In this document: one piece after another, positions 58,352-64,000 of the stretch
Layout: the number at the start of each line of letters is the position of its first letter
Position numbering within the stretch: the stretch's first letter is position 1
Assembly (NCBI RefSeq): GCF_031585635.1
Contig: NZ_CP134195.1
Span: 868,001 to 932,000 of the forward strand
From: Paraburkholderia sp. FT54
GTDB taxonomy: Bacteria; Pseudomonadota; Gammaproteobacteria; Burkholderiales; Burkholderiaceae
DNA: 64,000 nucleotides
Reading direction: 5' to 3'
Translations under genes and position numbers: made by a program
The notes under the pieces: model-generated
Told to the model about the DNA's origin: nothing
The model's database searches: none
Seen by the model: the letters and a program-made list of their open reading frames with translations, nothing else

Positions 58352-58555
58352 ATGGCCCGCATTACCGTCGAAGACTGCCTCAAACAGATCCCGAACCGTT
58401 TCGAACTCGCGCTTGCCGCAACCTATCGCGCGCGTCAGCTCGCTCAAGGCCACACGCCGAAGATCGAAAGCCGCGACAAGCCCACGGTCGTCGCGCTGCG
58501 CGAAATCGCAGCCGGCCAGGTCGGCGTCGAAATGCTGAAGAAGGTGCCTGTCTAA
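58352..58555 (+). CDS. rpoZ: DNA-directed RNA polymerase omega subunit
   Basis: 67-residue omega subunit, which helps RNA polymerase assembly and forms part of the ppGpp site. Start [20 protein letters not shown] is a near-perfect family match. ATG 58352 has an agaagga site. It precedes spoT, so the ppGpp enzyme and its target subunit are neighbours. Confidence 0.97.
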
Positions 58556-58699
58556 GGCGCACTGTTCCGTTTTCGATTGTGCGTTTGTCAAACCTGTCTG
58601 CCAAGCCTACTTGCCACACGCGTTTGCAACACCTTTTGCCGCACGTAATCGCATCAACGTGCAGACCGGCGTCCAACCCTGACCGCTACGGAGGCGAAC

Positions 58700-61057
58700 A
58701 TGAGTGCTACCCCGCCCACCGCCACGGAAGTGGAACACGACGCTGACTCGCCCTCGTCTGCACGGAAGTACATCGACGCGGTCCTCGAACAGTCGTTTCG
58801 CCATCTGTTCGGGCCGACCGCTACGCCGGAGCAACCGCGCCGGCATGACGTCGTCTCCATCGCCAAACTGACGTCCGCCTTGTCCGGCTATCTGCAGCCG
58901 GAAGAGATCAAGGACATCAAGTCGGCCTTTCATTTCAGCGACGAAGCCCACCTGGGCCAGTACCGTCAGAGCGGCGAACCGTACATCACGCATCCGGTCG
59001 CCGTCGCGGAAATCTGCGCGGGCTGGAATCTCGACGCCCAGGCGCTCATGGCGGCGCTGCTGCATGACGTGATGGAAGACCAGGGCGTGACCAAGGCCGA
59101 ACTCGCCGAGCGTTTCGGCGCGAAGGTCGCGGAACTGGTCGACGGCTTGTCGAAGTTGGACAAGATGGAGTTTCGCAATCGCGAGGAAGCGCAGGCGGAA
59201 AACTTCCGCAAGATGCTGCTCGCAATGGCGCGCGACGTCCGCGTGATTCTGGTCAAGCTCGCCGACCGGCTGCACAACATGCGCACGCTGGGCGCGGTGC
59301 CGTCAGAAAAGCGCCGTCGCGTGGCGCGCGAAACGCTGGATATCTATGCGCCGATCGCTCACCGGCTCGGCCTGAACAATACGTATCGCGAACTGCAAGA
59401 CCTGAGCTTCGCGAACTTCAATCCGCACCGGTACGCCACGCTCGAAAAAGCAGTCAAGGCGGCGCGCGGCAACCGGCGCGAAGTGGTCGGCAAGATTCTC
59501 GAATCGGTGCAGCGCGCCATTGCGGACGCGAAGCTCGACGCCGAAGTCACCGGCCGCGAGAAAACCATCTTCAGTATCTACAAGAAGATGCGCGACAAGC
59601 AGTTGTCGTTCTCGCAGGTGCTCGACGTGTACGGCTTCCGTGTCGTGGTGGACAGCGCGCTGGAGTGCTACACGTGCATCGGCGCGCTGCACGCGCTGTA
59701 CAAGCCCGTGCCGGGCAAGTTCAAGGATTACATCGCGATCCCGAAGGTGAACGGCTATCAGTCGCTGCACACCACGCTGGTCGGCCCGTTCGGTGCGCCG
59801 ATCGAGTTTCAGGTGCGCACGCGCAAGATGCACGAGATCGCCGAAGCTGGCGTGGCCGCGCACTGGCTGTACAAGAACGGCGGCGCGGACCTGAACGACG
59901 TGCAGAAGCGCGCGCACCAGTGGCTCAAGTCGCTGCTCGACATTCAGAGCGAAGCCGGCGACTCAAGCGAATTCCTCGAGCACGTCAAGATCGACCTGTT
60001 CCCGGACGCGGTCTACGTGTTTACGCCGAAGTCGAAGATCATGGCGCTGCCGCGCGGCGCCACCGCGCTCGACTTCGCGTATTCGATCCACAGCGACCTG
60101 GGCAACCAGTGCGTCGCGGTCAAGATCAACAATGAACTGCTGCCGCTGCGCACCGAGCTGAAGAGCGGGGACATCGTCGAAGTCATCACCGCGCCTTATT
60201 CGAAGCCGAATCCGGCGTGGCTCGGGTTCGTGCGCACTGGCAAGGCGCGCTCGGCGATCCGCCATTATCTGAAAACGATGCGTCTGAACGAGTCCGTTCA
60301 GCTCGGCGAGCGCCTGGTCGACCAGGCGCTGAAGGGCTATGGGCTGGCGCTCTCGGATGTGACGCCGGAAGCGTGGGAAAAGCTCGTGCAGTGGACGGGC
60401 AACAAGAACCGTCAGGAAATTTTCGCGGACATCGGCCTCGGCCGGCGTGTCGCGGCGGTGATGGCCAAGCGCATCGAAGTGCTGATGAGTGGCCGCGACG
60501 CCGACGACGACGGCTCGCGCTCCCACTCCGATTTGCCGCATGCGCCGCCGGTCGTCATCACCGGCACCGAGGGTATGTCGGTGCAACTGTCCGCGTGCTG
60601 CCGTCCGATTCCGGGCGACGACATCATGGGCTATATCGGCATCGGCCTCGGCATGGCGATCCACACCACGGACTGCCGCGTCGCGCAACGCATCCACCGG
60701 CGCGATCCGGGCCGCTGGATCGACGTCGCCTGGGCACCGCAACCTGGACGTCTGTTCGACGTCGCCGTGAAGGTGTTGGTCAAGAATACCAAGGGCGTGT
60801 TCGCCCGCGTGGCGGCGGATATTACCTCGGCGGATGCCAACATCGTCCACATTGCCATGGACGAAGACCTGTCGCAGGAGTCCACGGTGTTGCGCTTCGT
60901 GATCCAGGTTAGCGATCGGGTCCATCTGGCCAATGTGATGCGCCGGGTGCGGACCAACCCGGACGTCATGCGTATCGCGCGCGAACGGCCGAGCGAGGAA
61001 GGCCATCATCGGCACGACGGCGGAATGCGCATCGACCGCGAGCGAGCGGATTACTGA
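58700..61057 (+). CDS. spoT: Bifunctional (p)ppGpp synthetase/hydrolase, RelA/SpoT family
   Basis: Long RSH protein of 785 residues. Hydrolase domain with the HD motif in LLHDVMEDQGV near residue 122 and the Asp-containing KLADRLHNM. The synthetase domain follows with KIFSIYKKMRDKQ-like segment and KDYIAIPKVNGYQSLHTT. The TGS domain starts near KIDLFPDAVYVFTP (about 430), and a C-terminal ACT region contains the family pattern with CCRPIPGDD near 633. Because the hydrolase signature is intact it is the SpoT-type dual enzyme. ATG 58700 has a gaggcg site. Confidence 0.96.
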   Translation: MSATPPTATEVEHDADSPSSARKYIDAVLEQSFRHLFGPTATPEQPRRHDVVSIAKLTSALSGYLQPEEIKDIKSAFHFSDEAHLGQYRQSGEPYITHPVAVAEICAGWNLDAQALMAALLHDVMEDQGVTKAELAERFGAKVAELVDGLSKLDKMEFRNREEAQAENFRKMLLAMARDVRVILVKLADRLHNMRTLGAVPSEKRRRVARETLDIYAPIAHRLGLNNTYRELQDLSFANFNPHRYATLEKAVKAARGNRREVVGKILESVQRAIADAKLDAEVTGREKTIFSIYKKMRDKQLSFSQVLDVYGFRVVVDSALECYTCIGALHALYKPVPGKFKDYIAIPKVNGYQSLHTTLVGPFGAPIEFQVRTRKMHEIAEAGVAAHWLYKNGGADLNDVQKRAHQWLKSLLDIQSEAGDSSEFLEHVKIDLFPDAVYVFTPKSKIMALPRGATALDFAYSIHSDLGNQCVAVKINNELLPLRTELKSGDIVEVITAPYSKPNPAWLGFVRTGKARSAIRHYLKTMRLNESVQLGERLVDQALKGYGLALSDVTPEAWEKLVQWTGNKNRQEIFADIGLGRRVAAVMAKRIEVLMSGRDADDDGSRSHSDLPHAPPVVITGTEGMSVQLSACCRPIPGDDIMGYIGIGLGMAIHTTDCRVAQRIHRRDPGRWIDVAWAPQPGRLFDVAVKVLVKNTKGVFARVAADITSADANIVHIAMDEDLSQESTVLRFVIQVSDRVHLANVMRRVRTNPDVMRIARERPSEEGHHRHDGGMRIDRERADY

Positions 61058-61166
61058 TTCCAGCGGTTGCCTTTAGTCGGTCTTGGGGCGCTTCCAATCT
61101 CCATCGTTCGAATCTGAACGCAGCGGCTGCGGGCGAGTTTCATCCGAAACTCAGGGAGAAACGCTT

Positions 61167-61673
61167 GTGAACGTAGCTGACCTCACCGGACTGGCGCTCG
61201 ACTATTGGGTCGCCCGCAGCCTGCACGACTTCGTGCGCGAAATCCACTTTACCGACAGCGGCGAAACCGTCTCGATTCGCGGCAATGACCGCGGTCGTCC
61301 GTGGGACGGCCGTTTTACGCCGTCGACGTCGTGGGAGGCCGCGGCGGCCGTGCTGGAGCGCGCGCAGCGGCTGGAAGTGCGCGAGCGGAGCTACCAGGGC
61401 TCGGCACATTGCATTGCGGAATTTGAAGGCGGGCACCGAACCGTGGAAGGGCGGGGCGACTCGTTACGGGTCGCGCTGTTGCGAGCGTTCGTCGAAAGCC
61501 GCTTCGGCGATACCGTGGATGATGTGTTGCACGAGGCGCAGGCGGTGACCGGCGACCAGGCGCAACCGATCGGCGAGCGGGAGATTGGTAACGAGCAGGC
61601 GGCGAGGGGTTCGTTCGGAGATGTACCGAGCCCGGACGGGCAGATCGGCGATATTCAGTCGCCGCCTCGGTAG
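61167..61673 (+). CDS. DUF2591 / NinX-like protein
   Basis: 168 residues from GTG 61167 (cagggagaa upstream, 8 bases). The start VNVADLTGLALDYWVAR is typical of the DUF2591 family, first seen in phage NinX, and followed by a large variable region. The remainder is polar with no catalytic motif recognised. Chromosomal Burkholderiaceae copies usually stand alone, as here between spoT and tRNA-Arg. Function unknown. The longer frame from 61083 is less likely. Confidence 0.7.
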   Translation: MNVADLTGLALDYWVARSLHDFVREIHFTDSGETVSIRGNDRGRPWDGRFTPSTSWEAAAAVLERAQRLEVRERSYQGSAHCIAEFEGGHRTVEGRGDSLRVALLRAFVESRFGDTVDDVLHEAQAVTGDQAQPIGEREIGNEQAARGSFGDVPSPDGQIGDIQSPPR

Positions 61674-61740
61674 GGCGTGCTTCGTTGGGAGCTGGCTAGG
61701 GACCTGGGATGCAGCGAGCCCAATGAAACTGGATTCGATG

Positions 61741-61776
61741 AAAAAACAAAGGGCCTTCCGATCGGAAGGCCCTTTA
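61741..61776 (-). terminator. Terminator after the distal tRNA-Arg
   Basis: Minus-strand stem aaagggccttcc / ggaaggcccttt (12 bp) with a 4-base loop, then gtttttt. It lies 5 bases past the tRNA. Confidence 0.9.
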
Positions 61777-61780
61777 TAGG

Positions 61781-61857
61781 TGGTGCGGCTGGCAGGATTC
61801 GAACCCACGACCCCTTGGTTCGTAGCCAAGTACTCTATCCAACTGAGCTACAGCCGC
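61781..61857 (-). tRNA. tRNA-Arg (anticodon ACG), copy A
   Basis: 77-base tRNA on the minus strand. Acceptor GCGGCTG/CAGCCGC, discriminator A, encoded CCA. Anticodon loop CTACGAA gives ACG. Identical over its whole length to the copy at 61936-62012. Confidence 0.96.
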
Positions 61858-61901
61858 ACGCTAAACGGTGATGCTTACTGCACTGAAACTGGGGCAAAAC
61901 G

Positions 61902-61928
61902 TAAGGGCCTCCCCAGAGGGAGGCCCTC
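61902..61928 (-). terminator. Hairpin between the two tRNA-Arg genes
   Basis: Minus-strand stem gagggcctccc / gggaggccctt-like around a short loop, followed by acgtttt. It may terminate or mark processing between the two tRNA genes. Confidence 0.6.
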
Positions 61929-61935
61929 GAATAAG

Positions 61936-62012
61936 TGGTGCGGCTGGCAGGATTCGAACCCACGACCCCTTGGTTCGTAGCCAAGTACTCTATCCAACTG
62001 AGCTACAGCCGC
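61936..62012 (-). tRNA. tRNA-Arg (anticodon ACG), copy B
   Basis: Same 77-base sequence as copy A, 78 bases upstream of it on the minus strand. A TATAAT -10 at 62031-62026 lies 14 bases before its 5' end. Confidence 0.96.
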
Positions 62013-62025
62013 ACGCAGAAACGAG

Positions 62026-62031
62026 ATTATA
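62026..62031 (-). promoter_or_regulatory. -10 hexamer of the tRNA-Arg promoter
   Basis: Perfect TATAAT on the minus strand 14 bases before tRNA-Arg copy B. The -35 region is only weakly matched. Confidence 0.55.
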
Positions 62032-62132
62032 GCAAAGGTTTCGAAAAAGGGAAGCATGTAACTGCGATTTGTCCCATAGTCGTGATCGTGTACCCTTGAT
62101 AGGCAGTCGTTTGCTGCAGTTACCGGATCATC

Positions 62133-62702
62133 ATGAACAAGGCCTTTGTCAAAGAATCGAGCGAAGAGAATGACGACGACCTCGACGTCGCCCAGCCGGA
62201 CGTTCCCGCTGGCACGAAAAACTACATCACGCCCGCCGGCTACCGGCGCATGCGCGATGAACTACTGCATCTGATCGACGTCGATCGGCCCGAAGTGGTC
62301 AAGCTGGTGTCGTGGGCGGCCTCGAACGGCGATCGCTCCGAAAATGGCGATTACATCTATGGCAAACGTCGGTTGCGCGAAATCGATCGGCGCATCCGGT
62401 TTCTGACCAAACGTCTCGATCTCGCTGAAGTCGTCGACAGTAGCAAGCAGGAGAATGTCGATCAGGTTTTCTTCGGCGCGGCCGTCGAGTATGCGACGCA
62501 AGACGGCGAGGAGCACATCGTGACGATTGTCGGGATCGACGAGGTCGATCTGGATATCGGCCACGTGAGCTGGATCTCGCCGATAGCGCGCGCGCTGCTC
62601 AAGGCGAAAGTCGGCGATACGGTCACGTTATACACGCCGGCCGGCCCGCAGCCGATCGACATACTCGACGTCAAGTATCCGCAGCCTGACACGGGCGCTT
62701 GA
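62133..62702 (+). CDS. greB: Transcription elongation factor GreB
   Basis: 189-residue RNA polymerase cleavage factor. An N-terminal acidic leader (about 1-25) precedes the GreA/B coiled coil, with the family tip YITPAGYRRMRDELLHLIDVD (30-50), SENGDYIYGKRRLREIDRRI (73-92), and the C-terminal FKBP-like domain with the conserved end PAGPQPIDILDVKYP. Compared with E. coli GreB (about 158) the extra acidic N-terminus accounts for the length. ATG 62133 is the first of the frame. Confidence 0.95.
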   Translation: MNKAFVKESSEENDDDLDVAQPDVPAGTKNYITPAGYRRMRDELLHLIDVDRPEVVKLVSWAASNGDRSENGDYIYGKRRLREIDRRIRFLTKRLDLAEVVDSSKQENVDQVFFGAAVEYATQDGEEHIVTIVGIDEVDLDIGHVSWISPIARALLKAKVGDTVTLYTPAGPQPIDILDVKYPQPDTGA

Positions 62703-62765
62703 GTCGCGTCTGACAGGCGCCTCCGTCTCGTTCTCGCCAATCGGCTCCAGCGCTAGGGCATAAAA

Positions 62766-62787
62766 AAGGCGCCGCGAACGGCGCCTT
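62766..62787 (-). terminator. Terminator of the porin gene
   Basis: Stem aaggcgccg / cggcgcctt with cgaa loop; on the minus strand it is followed by a run of six T. It lies 27 bases past the porin stop. Confidence 0.88.
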
Positions 62788-62813
62788 CGAGATCACGGGT
62801 GCTACCCGCAGCT

Positions 62814-63959
62814 TTAGAAGCGGTGACGCAGACCTGCGGTCACAGCGATTTGCTTGTTGTTGCTCGAAGCGGCCAGACCGTTGATGTCGGCATCGACGAT
62901 AGCGTTTTCGTTGACTTGCTGATATTCGCCTTGCAGGTACACGTCGGTACGCTTGGACAGCGCGTACGCGGTTTGCAGGTTGAACTGGTTCCAGTGCGGA
63001 CGGGTGCCAGCCAGGCTTGCGCGGGTGTACGTGTAGGAACCCGCAATGCTGACTGCCGGCGTGAGCGCGTAGCGAGCGTTCGCTTCAAAGTTCTGGAAGT
63101 GAGCGCTGTTGTTGCCGAAGGCGATGCCGTTGGTTTGACCCGATGCACCAGCGCCGATACCGGCCAGGTTCGACAGGTTGGTTTGCGAGTACACGAGACC
63201 GACCGTTGCCGGGCCGAACGCGTAGTTGGCACCTGCGCCCCACGTTTGCTGACGGCCGGCGAAGAATGTGTTGTCGCTCGACACTGCGCCACCCGAATTG
63301 AACGCCGCAGCCGCGCCGGTTGCGCCGTTGCTGTTCAGTTGCAGGTAAGCGGCGGCGACGTTCAGGCCGCCCCAGTTGTACGACGCGCCCGCGCTATAAG
63401 CGCGGTTGTTCGCGAAGCCGTCGGCCTGATTCGAGAAGCCATACAACGCGCCGAACTTGAAGCCACCGTAGTTGACGCTTTGGTACTTGACCGAATTGTT
63501 GATGCGGAACGAGTTGTTCAGGTTGTCGTTGTCGAACGGATGCGCGAACTGCGTGCCGCCGTATTGCGTGCCGGTCAGTGCCAGCGGGCCGACGTAGTCG
63601 ACCATGCTGTCGTATTGACGGCCCAGGGTGACGGCGCCGAACTGATCGCTAGTCAGACCCACGAAGGCTTGCCGGCCGAATTCGCGGCCACCTTGCTTGA
63701 GCGTGCCGTCATTGATGCCGAAGCCGTTTTCCAACGTGAAGATGGCCTTGAGACCGCCGCCCAGATCGTCAGAGCCTCGCAGGCCCCAGCGGCTGCCGTT
63801 CACGGAACCGCTCGTTTCCTGCCAGTTGCTATGGCCGTGCTGGTTGTTGGTATAGGTGATGCCGGCGTCGATCAAACCGTACAACGTCACGCTGCTTTGC
63901 GCATGCGCTGCCGTTGCGAAGACGCCCGTGAGGGCGGCGACCATGAGTGTCTTTTTCAT
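62814..63959 (-). CDS. Gram-negative porin (Burkholderia OmpC-like)
   Basis: Trimeric outer-membrane porin of 381 residues. A 20-residue signal peptide ends at ATAAHA before QSSVTLYGLIDAG, the standard start of beta-proteobacterial general porins. Later conserved blocks are RQAFVGLTSDQFGAVTLGRQY (about 90-110) and the C-terminal end TAGLRHRF with terminal Phe, required for outer-membrane assembly. The ATG has a ggag site and the upstream 40 bases to the window end are the 5' leader. Confidence 0.95.
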   Translation of the reverse strand: MKKTLMVAALTGVFATAAHAQSSVTLYGLIDAGITYTNNQHGHSNWQETSGSVNGSRWGLRGSDDLGGGLKAIFTLENGFGINDGTLKQGGREFGRQAFVGLTSDQFGAVTLGRQYDSMVDYVGPLALTGTQYGGTQFAHPFDNDNLNNSFRINNSVKYQSVNYGGFKFGALYGFSNQADGFANNRAYSAGASYNWGGLNVAAAYLQLNSNGATGAAAAFNSGGAVSSDNTFFAGRQQTWGAGANYAFGPATVGLVYSQTNLSNLAGIGAGASGQTNGIAFGNNSAHFQNFEANARYALTPAVSIAGSYTYTRASLAGTRPHWNQFNLQTAYALSKRTDVYLQGEYQQVNENAIVDADINGLAASSNNKQIAVTAGLRHRF

Positions 63960-64000
63960 CTTGTAACTCCGAGAGCGAGAGTGGGCATTGAACCCAGGCT

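Noticed and set aside
56564..58591. 675-codon minus-strand frame antisense to yicC, gmk and rpoZ
   Set aside because: Antisense shadow of three conserved genes, rich in Arg/His/Asp as expected for GC-rich reverse frames.

Overview
The window looks like a chromosomal segment of a beta-proteobacterium of the Burkholderiaceae, most likely Paraburkholderia or Burkholderia sensu lato. The grounds are a high GC content with long antisense shadow frames, a Burkholderia-type general porin, and beta-proteobacterial gene neighbourhoods: gmk-rpoZ-spoT-greB, the riboflavin cluster with a degenerate RibBA, and gsi glutathione/peptide transport. This is inferred from the proteins; no species is claimed. 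Most of the window is ordinary core or niche metabolism. No prophage, insertion sequence, CRISPR array or rRNA operon was seen.

Layout. 1-4.7 kb: branched-chain amino-acid ABC transporter livK(partial)-HMGF, ended by a perfect bidirectional terminator. 4.7-6.9 kb (minus): a YpeA-like acetyltransferase and the acetylornithine aminotransferase argD. argD has a leader with a short Arg-rich ORF and an intrinsic terminator. 6.9-12.6 kb: a solitary HEPN/Abi-like protein, a ferredoxin-reductase flavoprotein, an epimerase-like SDR, a small membrane protein, rsuA and an MFS exporter. 12.7-22.2 kb: one long operon with an RpiR/SIS regulator, isoaspartyl peptidase, gsiABCD-type peptide importer, DmpA-type N-terminal-nucleophile aminopeptidase and DppA-type M55 D-aminopeptidase. 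A 12-bp inverted repeat flanks its promoter.

22.3-31.4 kb: poxB-like enzyme, secreted alpha/beta hydrolase, aroP, tRNA-Leu, hemN, a cysteine-cluster protein, a YceB-like lipoprotein, uppP and trmB. 31.4-33 kb is mostly gene-free around tRNA-Gly. 33-42.6 kb: a glycine-rich lipoprotein, YggT, EthD-like protein, a DUF2520 dehydrogenase-like protein, two small secreted or basic proteins, a serine/threonine dehydratase-like enzyme, a LysE exporter, ubiD, and a lytic transglycosylase with a long structured leader. 42.6-50.3 kb (all minus): aminotransferase, nusB, ribH, ribBX, ribE, ribD, hemL and an EVE/PUA-like protein. 50.5-53.6 kb: bcr-type exporter, small proteins and a RidA-family protein. 53.7-58.3 kb: tRNA-Ser, hemW-rdgB-rph (minus) and yicC-gmk-rpoZ (plus). 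58.7-64 kb: the bifunctional RelA/SpoT protein, a DUF2591-like protein, twin tRNA-Arg genes, greB and a porin.

How the genes work together. The clearest functional block is the peptide-scavenging operon. It imports small peptides or glutathione and carries three peptidases suited to unusual bonds: isoaspartyl, beta or D-configured, and D-amino-acid N-termini. The clearest regulatory candidates are the argD leader (leader peptide, possible antiterminator, terminator), the 340-nt leader of the lytic transglycosylase gene with an early terminator and a three-way-junction fold, and an orphan terminator upstream of trmB that suggests an unannotated small RNA. RibBA has lost its GTP cyclohydrolase II zinc site. 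Start codons were chosen by Shine-Dalgarno sequence and family length; where they differ from the longest frame this is stated.
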